A stretch of DNA of 64,000 nucleotides from assembly GCA_037367355.1 (NCBI GenBank), contig CM074696.1, positions 868,001 to 932,000 on the forward strand. The letters are read 5' to 3'. The position numbers were made by a program, and so were the translations under genes. Source of the stretch: Neoscytalidium dimidiatum. Its lineage: Eukaryota > Ascomycota > Dothideomycetes > Botryosphaeriales > Botryosphaeriaceae. Shown here piece by piece: positions 11,474-23,800 of this stretch. Position 1 is the first letter of the stretch, and each line of letters starts with the position of its first letter. Under the pieces are notes generated by a model. That model saw only the letters and a list, made by a program, of their open reading frames with translations. It was not told the origin of the DNA and made no database searches.

Positions 11474-14400
11474 GGAATCGCAGCATCAGCGTTTCTGTTT
11501 TACGACTTGGACATGTATGTGGAGGGATCAGCATATACAGTATACAGCATATGGTAATGTGAGGGATAGATAGATGAGAAGCAAAGAATGCCGACATGCC
11601 ACCTAGGTTTGCCAATGATGATTGAGCTAATTTTTACCATTCTCATGGTCCTGCGAAGTGCATCTGTCAGAGATGGTTGAACCGCTTGCTGGATGGAGTA
11701 ATTTTTCCTATCAGGTACCGTTTGTTAGAAGGCAGACCCAGTCAACGCGTACAGAGCCTCTTATGAAACGTTTCGGAGACAACACCGGTAACCAAGCTCT
11801 TGGAAGAGCTACAAACCCTTGCTTATCTTCACTGGCTTCTCACACCGGTGTGTTTCCAAGGTCAACTGACAACTACATACTTCTACAGATCTGCCTGATC
11901 TGCAATGAGAAAGTTTGGGGATTCCGGTGAGGAGGAAGATCAATAGATAGACTGCATGAAGTTGTAGGAAAATAGCTCGGGACCCAGCCGCTTCCGCGCG
12001 AAGCACATCCTGGAGGCGCAGGCATGGCGGCTGGGACATGGATCACAGCCGCGGGAGCACGCCAATTCTTGCGTGCATATCGCCATCCCTGAAGAAGAAG
12101 CCGCCAAATCGGCTATCAGAGATGCCGGTCAGGGTCCTGCTGGGCGAAATCTGGGCTCTTTTCATCCTCCGGGTGAAATCGGGCAATGCAGTGACGGTGC
12201 CTGTATAGTATACCCCAGAGTCTGTTAGACGCCCGGTAAGTCCGGAATCCCCACTCCATGAGCACTATTACATGCAGTCTATTCACATCGTTGCAGCTCG
12301 CCACTTGACGGTGGCGTTGTCAACAGTATGCCCTTGGCGAGGCAGACACGTTCGAGTCCATGCTACTTCTGACGCATCGAGCCATGGCACTTACCGGGCT
12401 TCGTGTCAGTCACCTTTCCGAATGCACCTATCCGAGAAGTTCGGACCAACTAAAAACGCCAAAGGTTTCCCTGCACGGAGCAGGATTTGCCAGGGGTATG
12501 TGCGAGCAATGGGTTGATACGGATCATGTGAGAGCAGAAGACTTTCAGCGCAGCGGGCGCGGGCCGCAGCATTGGAAATCCTGCAAGCCATTGGGCGAGG
12601 ATGAAGCAGATTAGGGCCATCTTCTTGCGATGCACTTGTGGCTCGAGAAATGTTTTGTGTTGCTAGGAAGATCTGTTGCGCCCAGATCTCTCAAAGCTGA
12701 GCGCCGAAACGGACGAGGAGGAGCCGAATCTCAGCTCTGACAACGGCAGTATCGGATGCCTGAGGGATCTGTTTCCGAAAATTTCTCTTTGCTCCACTCT
12801 TATCCAAGAGGTGAGCACTGCTTCCAAGCATCCCAACATTCGTCAGTTCGCCACAAAAAAAAAAAAAAAGGAAAACCACAGCGTAGGCGGTTCTCGCGTG
12901 CGGTATTACGATTAACGTGTTGACTAACGCGTTAGCACGGCATAGTAATGATCGGCTAGCTGCCTTTCCCCGTGGGCGCAGCCCCCGCGTCTCCCCACGA
13001 TCCACATCTTTTCGCCCACACACACCGCACCGCATCCCAAACGGTCTCGCGTGGTGTCTTGCGCGGCAACTTCCTATCGGACCCAGCGCACGAAGGCTCT
13101 GGAAGCCGGAATCCGAGCATATAACACGATTGCGGCTTGGCATATCGCGAATCCTGACCCAAGACGGCGCCCGCATATCCTCTTTCTCACTTCCGCCCAG
13201 AGAAGCCATAGGAAAACGCCACACAAACACGATTCGCGTCACCCGCACCCACGCACGCTCAGGCGCAAATGCAGTCCAAGCCAATGCTTGCGCCGCTCAA
13301 AGCTGCTTAGCTCTGCCCGTTTTGAGCCGCTGCACGACAGGGAGGCGGCCGAAAGACGTTTTTTTGACTTTGCGCTCGTCCGTCGTACGATGCTGGACAC
13401 TGCGCACGCGTCTGGCCGCGCTGTCCTGCCGCCGCCAAGTACCGTGCCGCTCTTGGAACTGGGACCGGACTGAACCCCATCCTCCCTCGGCGGCGGCGGC
13501 GGTGGCGGCGGCTGCTGCTGCGACGCGAAAAGAGGCCGGGCTGATTCACCGGCTGCCTGAGGCGGATACGGGAGATATCGCGGCGGCTGGGTCGCGAAGG
13601 ATTCGGCCATGATGGCTGCCAAGGCCCGGAGGGGCGGGACAGCAGCAAGCGGCGGAGTGAGATAGCGAGGGGAACGGGAGGCAAAAGGCGGTTGGAGAGT
13701 CGGTACGGCGAGGGTGGCATCGCGCTGACGGATTCATGCAGGCACTCCCCACGGGGCAGAGCGGCGTCTTTCGGTTTCAGAGCAGAGGCTCGGTGGGTTC
13801 TACAGGCTGCAGTCGAATCAAGCTGGACAAGCCTCCTCAGCATTCGCCCTATCGCGCCTGGCAAGCCGTTCCCACTTCTTCCCACTCTTGGCCCTTGGCC
13901 CGGCGCGACCACTAGCAACTGTCAGACCACCCGCGCGAACGGCTGGCCGCACATGGCGGAATACCTGTTCGGGCGTGTACCTCCGCTCCAACTTGTCAGC
14001 AGGCCTGCTCCGCCAAGCCGAGGGCGAAGAGGTGGCGCTCCGCTGGTGCTTGGCGGCCCCGGCATCTGACGTGGGCCTCGTCTCTCGCCGCGTGTAAGCA
14101 TCGTGCATCGGCGTCGGTCGTCGCTTGTGTTTCCTTTCTCCGCCGTCAGCAGTCTCCATCTTTCGTCAAACCCCGTGTGTTTTCTCACTGTCTCTTCCAT
14201 GTCTGGCTGCTCTTGTCCGCTCCACCGCGGAGGCTTGGCGGGCAGGGCGGGCGGGCCTGCTCTCGACGAAAAGAACGCCCCCCCACCGACGGGGCAGCCA
14301 GTTGACCGGCCGGATTTCTGTGCGCGAGCAGGGAAGCGGCCGTTCCATGCGCGGCACAGTAAATCTGGGGTAACCAGTTCCGGGGCCGTGGGGTAAAATG

Positions 14401-15064
14401 TCCGACTAACGAGAACCCGGGAAGCGCGCTCGCTCGTCAACCGTCACCAGACCGAACTACACGAGCGTCGCCCCGACTGCTCAATTTCAACCGCTCGCTG
14501 AAATATTGTTTCGCCGCCACGCTGAGTCGGGCGCGTTCGCCGCACGGCGCCATTCCGGATACCAAGGACGCTTGTTCGAGCGAAGCTGTGTTGTGCGCCT
14601 CTCGGCCGCAGCCTGGAGGAACCTTAACCATGCCCGCGCCATGCAAGGACATGACAAGCAACTCACTGGATGCTTCTCGCAACCGGGCCATGTCGGGGCC
14701 TGACGTTGCCCCACGCCGCACCGTCACCCTGCCCGCCGCCCCGCTGCCCGCTGCCCGCTGCCTCGTCACCGGTCCCGAGCGCCAGTCTCGTCGGGCTGCG
14801 TCCAAATTTGCCGATGATACTCGGGGCGGGTGCTCAGCTGCAGACACCACCCCTACGTCGGACCGCTTGGCGGGAGCACTCACGGGCTGGAGCCACTGAG
14901 CGCGGCATCTTGGCCCATCTTGGCCGCGGCACCATTATGACCGCCTGCAAGCCATTGATGCTACCTACCCCAGCCGTGCGAGCTGTCCAAGAGGGCCCCC
15001 CGCTCTGTGTGTGCGTATGTGTGTGTGATGATTAGATTGCTGCTCTATACGGGGCGCCCCGACA
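11474..15064. other. gene-poor region upstream of the JEN-type permease
   Basis: About 3.6 kb with no recognised gene. Several overlapping open frames on both strands in the GC-rich part (12.7-14.9 kb) show no domain and no consistent splice structure. A GGC/GCT run is at 13489-13521, an A-run near 12855-12870, and a GT-rich stretch near 15005-15028. It probably holds the permease regulatory region. Confidence 0.55.
13489..13521. repeat. GGC/GCT trinucleotide run
   Basis: Roughly ten trinucleotides of GGC-type with one interruption, ending in GCTGCTGCTG; non-coding as far as can be seen. Confidence 0.75.
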
Positions 15065-15070
15065 TATAAG
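15065..15070 (+). promoter_or_regulatory. TATA-like element of the JEN-type permease
   Basis: TATAAG within CATATAAGA, 137 bp upstream of the start codon. Position is compatible with a core promoter; it is a weak match. Confidence 0.3.
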
Positions 15071-15206
15071 ATGGCCTGGCCGAAAGTCGCAAGTCCTTCC
15101 AGTCCAGCGGTTCTCTTTTTCACCGTCCTCCTGAGCTCACTCGGCGGCTAGATCGTCACTTCCCTCCTCTTGTACCACCAGCCCGCCGACCAACTACCCA
15201 TTCATC

Positions 15207-16931
15207 ATGCCTGCCGACGGCGAGCCCGCGGAGCCCATGTCCAAGGGTATCCTCTTCACGGCCAAGCAGGCCTGGGGTGACCTCTTCATCTGGAAGCAGC
15301 GCGTCGTGGTGACCAACGAGTACGGCGAGGAGCGCACCGAGTGGCAGTCGCCCGTCCCGCTGCAGAACCCCTTCACGCTGTTCGCCCAGCTTAGCCTCAA
15401 GGACTGGGTCTTCTTCATCGTCGGTCTGGCGGCATGGACGGCCGACGCCTTCGACTTCCACGCCCTATCTATCCAGACGGTCAAGCTGTCCAAGTACTAC
15501 GGACAATCCAAGACCAACATCACCACCGCCATCACCCTCACCCTGCTCCTCCGCTCCATCGGCGCCGCCTTCTTCGGTCTGGCTGGTGACAAGTTCGGCC
15601 GCAAGTGGCCCATGGTGCTGAACATGATCATCCTCGGCATCCTCCAGATTGCCACCATCTACAGCACCACATTCCAACAATTCCTCGCTGTCCGCAGCCT
15701 CTTCGGTCTCTTCATGGGTGGTGTCTACGGTAACGCCATCGCCATGGCTCTCGAGAACTGCCCGTAAGTCCTGTGTCGCGTCCCGATCCAGTCACGCGCC
15801 GGTCACCATACTAACGCTTGGCCCCCATCAGTGTCAACGCCAGAGGTCTCATGAGCGGTATCCTGCAGCAAGGTTACTCGCTCGGCTACGTCTTCGCCGC
15901 CTGCGCCAACCTGGGCGTCGGCGGCGCGACCGACAGCTGGAAGACGGTCTTCTGGATCGCGGCCGGCATCTCCATCTTCGTCGGCATCGTGCGCATCTTC
16001 TTCCCGGAATCGCAACAGTTCATCGAGGCCAAGAAGGCCGGCAAGAAGGCCAAGGCGCCCGGCGCCTTCTGGCAGGAGACCAAGGTCATGCTCGCGCAGG
16101 AGTGGAAGATGTGCATCTACTGCATCATCCTGATGACGTGGTTCAACTACTACAGCCACACCTCGCAGGACAGCTACACGACCTTCATGCTCACGCAGAA
16201 GGAGCTCGACAATGCAGGCGCATCGCGCGCCTCCATCCTCATGAAGGTCGGCGCCTGCGTCGGCGGCACCATCATCGGCTACCTCTCGCAGTTCGTCGGC
16301 CGCCGCCGCGCCATCATCGTCGCCTCGCTCGTCTCCGCCTGCATGATCCCCGCCTGGATCCTGCCCGAGGGCGAGCGCTCCCTCTCCGCCACCGGCTTCT
16401 TCATGCAGTTCTTCGTCCAGGGCGCCTGGGGCGTCATCCCCATCCACCTGAACGAGCTGTCGCCGCCCGCCTTCCGCTCTTCGTTCCCTGGTAAGCATCT
16501 CCTCGCACCCTCCCCCTTCCTTCCACCTTTTCCATCCACAAGATAAAGGAAGAAGAGGCGAATAAAGACACCAAAAAGCTAACACCAACAAAAAAGGCAT
16601 CACCTACCAGCTCGGTAACATGATCTCGTCCCCCTCCGCGCAGATCGTCAACGCCATCGCGGAGAAGACGCTGGTCACCAGCTCGCACGGCGACCGCGTG
16701 CCCGCGTACGGCCCGGTCATGGGCGTCGCCACGGCCATCATCGCCGTCGGCATCGCCGTGACCACCGCCTTCGGCCCGGAGAAGCGCGGCCGCCACTTCG
16801 AGGCCGCCAAGGTCGCCGGCGCCGTCGAGGAGCCCGTCAAGGACGTCGAGCAAGGGTTCGGCAGCGTGAGCGAGAAGGGCGGCGAGAAGGTGCAGGCCGA
16901 GCGCATCGAGACGGCCGAGCAGGGCAAGTAG
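15207..16931 (+). CDS. JEN-family monocarboxylate/proton symporter (MFS)
   Basis: Exons 15207-15763, 15832-16490 and 16597-16931 give 516 residues with matching phases. Family members import lactate, pyruvate or dicarboxylates with protons across the plasma membrane. The diagnostic JEN signature N-x-x-[S/T]-H-x-[S/T]-Q-D-x-x-x-T is present as NYYSHTSQDSYTT in about the seventh membrane segment. LAGDKFGRKWP is the MFS loop between segments 2 and 3, and SFPGITYQLGN spans the last junction. Length and 12-segment pattern fit yeast Jen1 without its long N-terminal extension. The lysine/glutamate-rich tail could take ubiquitin, as known for Jen1 turnover. JEN1-type (monocarboxylate) and JEN2-type (dicarboxylate) members cannot be separated here. 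In the family, expression is usually glucose-repressed; I found no firm operator to show that in this promoter. Confidence 0.92.
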
Positions 16932-17901
16932 ATGGAGGGCGGTCCCACGTTCAATGAACCGTGACATGTGACAACGATTTCTTTTCTGGGAGGGGTGGTG
17001 GCACGACGAACTAGACTCAACTAAAAAGAACGGGGGCGGGACGTGGGGGAGGGGATATCGGGATGATATTGGATACCATGTGAATGATTTGAAACATAAA
17101 AGAGGAACAAACGCATGAGCACCCTGTATCAACGCAGGGAACGAATAAAAAATATCGCGCAAACGTTGCATGACCTCCCATGATATGCAATGTTTCTATT
17201 CCTGTGAGGACTGATCCGGAATCCCGTCCAAGACCCTGGACTGGTTTGATAAGTGACATGGAACAGGGTAACGATATTTACCAAAAGGAATCATGTACCC
17301 ACCCTCTTGGTTCTGTCTGAATCTAGACCATGCACATTCATTGTGTAGTGAATCTACTGACGAGAATGTAGGGATTCCCCGCCGGACCACCGGATGAACG
17401 CTTTAGCAGCGGACGAGTCGAACTGCTTGATTGCTCCCCGTTTGCGGCTTTACTGCGCAAGTCTCCAAAGGACCATGGTTTATAAAAGAGGGCTTCCACA
17501 GCACGGCATAAAGTCAGCCTGTCACGAGGTCAACGAGCCATTTTATTCGCTTACAAACAGTAGCTCGGCGCAAGATAAAACAGCCTCTACGGCCCGCCTG
17601 GATCTCCCACTAGCTCTGTACGATCGCCCATCAGCAGATGGGGGACGATGCGTCAATGCATCTCTGCCCGCATTCCACTATAGATAGTTGTAGCAGTCGC
17701 CTAAACGCAAACACGACATTATTCTTCGCACATTGACTTTTGGACAACTGCTTCAGCTACTCATGCACGCTTTTTCAGGCTGTCGTTGCACTCTTGGCTG
17801 ATCCTACGGTGAACACGCGCCTCCACCCCACCGGCAAAAAGACAACCACAACGCGCAACGCAAACAACACTGCACAATCATCTTCATTGCCCAAGATGGG
17901 C
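16932..17901. other. intergenic, 3' region of the permease gene
   Basis: No recognised gene. Short open frames only (for example 17394-17687), without domains. Confidence 0.6.
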
Positions 17902-17905
17902 AAAA
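17902..17905 (-). terminator. Pol III terminator of the second tRNA-Thr
   Basis: TTTT on the minus strand, four bases past the tRNA discriminator base. Confidence 0.7.
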
Positions 17906-17909
17906 GGGA

Positions 17910-17999
17910 TGCTCCCACTGAGATTTGAACTCAGGACCTCGGCATGACTGATGAAGCTCAGGTACTAGTGCCGCGCTCTACCAACTGAGCCATAGGAGC
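17910..17999 (-). tRNA. tRNA-Thr (anticodon AGT) with 17-nt intron, second copy
   Basis: Same mature sequence and same stems as the copy at 11375-11464. The 17-nt intron after position 37 differs from the first copy at two places (TT for GT and T for C near its end). Inverted relative to the first copy, 6.4 kb away, with the permease gene between them. Confidence 0.95.
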
Positions 18000-18607
18000 C
18001 GTTGATGTCTAGAACCACGCTGTTCCGTGCTTCTTTCTGTTGACAATACGGGTGACAGGTTTGGTTTATGTATCGTTTACGCTTTGCCATTTAGAAATGC
18101 AACAAAAAGGTCGTTAGCAGATGATTTGGTGGAGCACGAAGTGTGAGGAAAGGGGGGACTGATTTTTCTCGGTAAAGCGTTGGAAGGCATGTCGGCGACT
18201 TTCCAATTCGAGTAAACGAAGCGATCGGTCTGGACCGAGCCGCTCAGGGGTTCCGTTGGGTTTCGTGTCGGCGAGTTCCTGGATAGCTGGACGCGTGTCG
18301 CTGTAAATGAGGGATTTTGCGTGTCAAAAAGCAGGAAGGAAACAGATAGAAAAAAGAGGAAGCAGAGAAAAGGTAAATTGAAATGATAAGCGATGGAATA
18401 AGCAGTTCAAGATATGTCATTCGGTTAGATTCCATTCCTACCTCCGTGCGCCGGTATAAAAATATACAGTATGAAATATCGCTACAGATAGTTCTGCTTC
18501 TTCAGTAGGTGCAGACCCTTTTTGTAAGATGCAGAGTCGCTTTTGCAATTTTGCTCCCACTCACCCGGCCATCGGACAATTTCAGAGCCTTCTGTTCCTG
18601 AATGCCT
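18000..18607. other. intergenic, nothing recognised
   Basis: About 600 bp between the tRNA 5' end and the kelch gene 3' end; no gene or repeat seen. Confidence 0.6.
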
Positions 18608-19975
18608 TCACCGATCAACGGTGATCAGCCAGCCATCGTCCAGGATCTTGCCGGTTTCGTCAGCACCACCCCAAATTACGACGCTCGCCCCGTCGACTTC
18701 GGTTCCGGGAGCAGCAGCAAAGCCGATCCGCGTGTCCATGCCCTTAGTTCCCGTCAGAGTTGCGGGTCTTTCGGGGACCACATCGCCGTCATCGTTGAGG
18801 TACTGGTAATGCACCTCCGTCCAATGCGCGTCCTTTGTATCCAACTTGACCGTGTTCTGGGAGGGGGTCTTCGCGGGAGTCGCAGCAATGGTGGTGGGGA
18901 GCTGGAATACCCAAACGTCGTCGAGATAGGAAAGGCCCTCTTCCTGAACCTCGGGCTTCAAGCCGCCAACAAGCAGTAAATAGTGGCCGGACTTGCCGGC
19001 AGTAACTTCGACCAGAGCGGCACCGGAACGGTTCGCAGGCCCATCATCCTCGTTGTGTTGTATCGTCTCCCATTCACCGGAGAGCGTCCTGGCCGGCGGA
19101 CCGCCAGACTCGGCGAACCTCCAGAGGCCGCTAACGTCGAAATGAGAGACACCGGCAGGAACCGGCTCGGAGGTATTGACACCGCCGAAGAGGTAGAGCC
19201 GTGCGCCAACGCACGCCATAGCAGCACCTAGTCTGGCAGGACCAGGTGGTGCTGCCAGCTTATTCCAGATTCTTGACCGGATGTCGAATGTCCACAGGTC
19301 GTGGATGAGCTCCCCGTCCGCACCCTTGCCGCCGGAGATGAAGATGGTGCCCCACGTACCAGGCTCAGGCGGTTCTGGTACGACTTGCGAAGGGTCTGGA
19401 GGTTGCTGGGGGAGAATGGTCTGGTCGGACTTGGACTCCTTGGGCGCAGGCTCCTCGCTTGCGGCGGCAGCGTGGAACGATCTCGGAAGAGGAGCAGGCG
19501 CTTCAGCATTGGCAGGGTCGAGCGCAGTCCAGCTGTTGCGCGAGGTCGAGAAGACCCAAACTCTGCCGCCCTCATCTGCGCCGCCCTCAATGTCGCCTCC
19601 AAATATGAAGATATCGTCGCCAACAACGACGGCGCTGTGACCCTTCCTGGCAGCAGGGACGCCACCTTCTTCCTTGCCAGCCTTGGGCGTGATGGTGTAG
19701 TAATCAGCCTCGGAGACGCCTGACGAGGGCAGGATCACGACGTGCATGTCATTGTCAGCGAGCTGGCCGTTGGCAGTCTCGCCGCCAAAGATGTAAGCGC
19801 GTCCCTTGACGACGGATACCGAGTGCGAGGTGCGCGGCAGTGGAGCTCCGGAGACCTGGGCGAAGGTAGCCTTGACGGGGCGCTGGGTGGGGTGAGCGAT
19901 GCCTTTGGCGAAACCAACGGCGCCGGACAGGTAGCCCTTGCCGGAGTTGAGGACGCCTCCAAAAGTCGGTGGCAT
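18608..19975 (-). CDS. kelch-repeat beta-propeller protein
   Basis: Single exon of 455 residues. Kelch blades form a beta-propeller used for protein binding; the partner is unknown. Repeats show the usual pattern of a hydrophobic strand followed by double glycine: GRAYIFGGE, DDIFIFGGD, GTIFISGGK, ARLYLFGGV, HYLLLVGGL and SVVIWGGAD, i.e. six visible blades, each followed by a W or F-containing strand (for example VWVFSTSRNSW, LWTFDIRSRIW). No transmembrane segment or other domain is evident. Start choice: MPPTFGGVLNSGKGYL at 19975 looks like a real N-terminus; the frame stays open to 20218, but the added 81 residues are of low complexity and carry no kelch pattern. Fungal proteins of this kind are usually annotated only as galactose oxidase/kelch domain protein. 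Confidence 0.85.
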   Translation of the reverse strand: MPPTFGGVLNSGKGYLSGAVGFAKGIAHPTQRPVKATFAQVSGAPLPRTSHSVSVVKGRAYIFGGETANGQLADNDMHVVILPSSGVSEADYYTITPKAGKEEGGVPAARKGHSAVVVGDDIFIFGGDIEGGADEGGRVWVFSTSRNSWTALDPANAEAPAPLPRSFHAAAASEEPAPKESKSDQTILPQQPPDPSQVVPEPPEPGTWGTIFISGGKGADGELIHDLWTFDIRSRIWNKLAAPPGPARLGAAMACVGARLYLFGGVNTSEPVPAGVSHFDVSGLWRFAESGGPPARTLSGEWETIQHNEDDGPANRSGAALVEVTAGKSGHYLLLVGGLKPEVQEEGLSYLDDVWVFQLPTTIAATPAKTPSQNTVKLDTKDAHWTEVHYQYLNDDGDVVPERPATLTGTKGMDTRIGFAAAPGTEVDGASVVIWGGADETGKILDDGWLITVDR

Positions 19976-20888
19976 TTTGCAATCGTGAGAGGGATAACTG
20001 GAGATTGGTGAGGGGAAAGTCGATGTTTGGGAGGCCGTCAGCTCAGGCAGGCAACTTCGGCTTACTATGAGCTCACGCCATGACGTAGCCCCCGCCGTGG
20101 CGGTGCCTGGTGCCGTGTCTCCCGGGCGCACAGGCTCTGCACAGGCTCCGCACAGGCTCCATTCTGGCCCCCAAAAATAGCACTGACACCTGGAGCTCCT
20201 CAGCGGGGAATCAATCACCTCTCAAACAGCACGCCGTATTGTCAAGACCCCATCTCTGTCGTCATCGCTACTCGCAGCCCGGCAGATCTCTTTGCTGGAC
20301 GCTCCAGGCAGAATGAGCACCGCAGCTGAAGACAACCGCCGCAACATCGTGCTGAAAATGTATGTACGCACGGTTATTGCCACTGAAATCCTTTGAAGAC
20401 TAGCAGCCATGGCTCTTCAGCAGAATGCAGATCCAAGGGGCGTTGATCTCTTCTCTCCACCGGTTCCCTGTCCCGTTCAATCTACAACATCTTCTAGAGA
20501 TTTCACCAATCGACAATCTTATCACCCTGTTATGCCTACTCAAAACGGCTAGGCAATGCGCTTCGTCCCGTCGTGCTATTATGTGCAGATGAACAGCGAG
20601 CCCGGCTGCAGCAAAGTTCTCGTCTATGCCGAACACCGATGCATGTAGCTGTTGACATGTTATAACAGGAAAGTAAACAAAAACCAGGCTTGAGTTATGT
20701 CTTGTACATATGTATCCACCGACACTCATCTTGCGCATTGAACTTCTACCGTTTGCTGACAATCTCAAAACCACCTATACTCGTTGTATTTCCCGTAAAT
20801 CGCCTGATAACTCCCTCAGAACTCAACAACCCCACAAGCCCTTTATTCATCCTCCGATGAAAAACCTCCTTCATACCATGCTAATCTA
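19976..20888. other. intergenic, nothing recognised
   Basis: Promoter side of the kelch gene and 3' flank of HIR3. Open frames at 20400-20774 and around 20710 are shadows or chance frames. Confidence 0.6.
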
Positions 20889-23800
20889 CTACGCCCCCTC
20901 AGACCCCTTCGCATCGGCCGCCGCAGCGGCCGCTGCAGCCGCAGCACCCCTGCCCCTCCCTCTACCTCCCCTCCCACCTCTGCCCCTTCCACCCCTCGAT
21001 CCCGGTCCACCACCTCTCGTCCTCCTCGTTCCCTTGCCAGCCTTCTTCTCTTCCTCTTCCTTCTCCCTTTCCTTCCTCTCCCGCTCCGCCTTAGCTTCCT
21101 CGGCGGCCTGTCGCGCCGCCCTCGCACCCTCCGCCATATCTTCATCGTCCGAGTCGTCAATCTCGCTGAGTTCGGATTCATCATCCGCGGAATCATGGAT
21201 GCTAGCTGGAGCAGTCGGCGCCGCTGAAGTCGGAGCAGTAGCTGTAGCAGGGGCAGTAGCAGGTATAGCGGGCTTGGCGTCAACGGGCGAGGAGACTTGC
21301 TCGGGCTTGTCCTCCTCAGGAGGATTAGCCTCGGTATTGGGCGCCACTATCACCTCTTCTTCATCTTCTTCCTCTTTCGCCGTGACGAGCGTCTCGTTAT
21401 CGTTGTCATCATCTCCCGCATCCTCATCATCCGCGGGCGCCTCGTCTGCCGTGACCATGGTCTCATCGCCCGCGTCGGCCTCCGGGTCGTCCTGGTCGAT
21501 GACATCCTGGTCCTGGTCCTGATCCTGATCTCCTTCTTCGTCGTTCTCGCCCTCGCCCTCACCCTCACCCTCTCCCTCTCCATCACCCTCAACCTCCTCG
21601 CCATCTCCTTCGCCAATGTCCTCGGGATCGCCTTCGCCCTCCACGTCACCCTCCACATCTGCCTCCACGCCGGTGTCCACGCCATCCGGACCATCCACCT
21701 CCATGGGATCATCCTTGTCTCCATTCTCCACGCCTTCTATGCCACTTGCACCCTCACCAGCTGGAATTTCCGCAGCGACCTTCGCCTTCTCATCTCCAGC
21801 ACCAGGCGCACCCGTCCCAACAACTCCCAGAATCCCTTCTGCCACGCTAGGTCTTGCCGGACTCGCTCTGATCGGCATACTCGTCGCCGCAGGCGTGCTC
21901 GGCGTCGCAGCGACTGGCCGTGTAACCGCAGCGTCCGCCCTGCGCATGAGCTCGCGTCTTCCAACGCCCTTGGCACGGGGCTTTGGCGCCGCAGCGGCAG
22001 GTTGATCGGAGGCAGCCGGGCCGCCGGCTGGTGTCGTGGTACCAGTGGTGGGAGCGGTGCTGTTGGGCGCGCCGGTGGACTTGTTGTTCATGGACAAGAT
22101 GCCGAAAGCGCCGGCAGACGGTGGTGGTTCATTCGCACCGGCACCGTCGAGGTTCATTATGTTTTGCATCGACATCATGTTGGTCCGTTCGAAAGTAGGC
22201 GCCGGTGGTTGGGTGGGAGCTGTCGGTGCAGCAGTCGCGGCGGTAGGGGTAGGGGCAGGGGCAGGGGCAGGAGGCTCGGGTTCAGGTTGCAGTGTAGGGA
22301 CGACTTGTTGGTAGAGAAGGGCGTAGGTATCGCCGATTAGGTCGTCGATGAGAGTCGCTTTCATGAGATTGTTGTTCAAACGACGCAGCTCCATTGCCTC
22401 ACGTAGTACCTCTAGCACGTTAGATTTGGTTTCCGGGTCGTGGCACCAGGCCTCCAGGCGTGTTGCAGCTGAGGTCCATTCTTCGTGATTGATTGACTTG
22501 AACACGGCATCCTCGTGACCTTCAGGAATTTGCGCGGCGCGTCGGAGCATTTTCAGATACGTCAGGCAAAGCGTCTGCCATAGCTTGGTGTGCTCGAAGA
22601 ACTCATGATTCCTGCGTCTAACCCGCTTTGCCAACGCCTCCATGCCAGCCCTGTCGCCAGTTTCAAAGAGAAGCTGAATGAAGAATAGAGTATAACGCGT
22701 GGTGTAGACAAAGTGTCGGCCCAAACGCTCATATTCAGGCTTCCACACTTGGAGCTGCATCGTCTTGGTGAAGATTTGCTGCGAGAATTCGCCCTTGGCC
22801 GAAAGAGCAGCCATATAGACATCTGCGGGAGATGGCTCCCCGTAATGAATGTGTGCGGCTCTAGCGACCATGCGGTGATGCCAGTTCGACTTGTCAGCTG
22901 ACCGAAGAATTTTGAGAACCTTGAGGATGTAGTCATCCCAATCGTCTTGATGCTCTGAATCCTCCGGTGAGAACACTGGAAGTTGCCGCGCGTAATGAGA
23001 TGCCTGGAGCTTCTCGCTTGCCTCTCGTGGTTCGAGTTCTCTCCGTTGCACCAGCTTGTAAAGAGTGGCCAAGAGCTTGTAGTGAGGCTCGAGGATTGGC
23101 TCTCCCCGGCTGCCCTTCTTACCGGGAAGCTCTTCAATAGCTTTGATAAATGCAGTCACAACCTCTTCAGCGCTTGGCCGATTCTTGGGCTGGATGGCCC
23201 CTTCTTCTGCAGTGTGCAATTTCCAAAGACATTTTCCAAGCATGTAGTGGGAATGCCAGCTGTCGGGCTTTCTGGCGATGGCTCTTTTGAAGAGACCACT
23301 GGCGAATTTCCATGCAGCGACCGGTGTCATGGGTGCGAAGGGAAGAGATCGCATCACCTGATTGGTGCTATAAAATCTTTCCTCTGCCTCCTTCAATGCA
23401 AATGCTTGCATTGATAGTGGATCGCGGGAAGAGGAATAGATCCTCATGCCAAAATCTGCGTAAAGTTGTCCAATCTTGTTGGCCGTGTCTTCAGAAGCGT
23501 CGGCGTTCCTGATTGCTGTTGCAACCGCCATAGTGTAGCAGTGAATAGCCGCCCTCTGGTGCTGCACAAGCTCTGGATCTCCCTTGTTGACCTTTTCAGC
23601 AGACCAAGCCACCATTTCATCAATTTGATAATCGTAGGCTTGCGCTTGCAAGTACCACGTTTCCCAACGCTCAGCATCATACTCAAGATCCTGACCGAAG
23701 AAAGCAGAGGCTATATTGATATCCTCCGTCGGTACGGGCGCTTGCCGCTTTTGATTCTGGGATCTGAATCTGTTCAACGCGATGTTGCCCATTAAGAAAT

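Noticed and set aside
12340..12370. GTTCGAGTCC near 12352 looks like a B box of a further tRNA.
   Set aside because: No T-stem or acceptor stem pairs around it.
12691..13918. Frames of about 200 codons on both strands between the tRNA-Thr and the permease.
   Set aside because: They overlap each other, show only composition-driven Arg/Ala/Pro-rich sequence and have no domain.
20889..21980. Several + strand frames over the HIR3 C-terminus, including Leu/Ile-rich ones that look like membrane proteins.
   Set aside because: They are antisense shadows of the acidic repeat-rich coding sequence.
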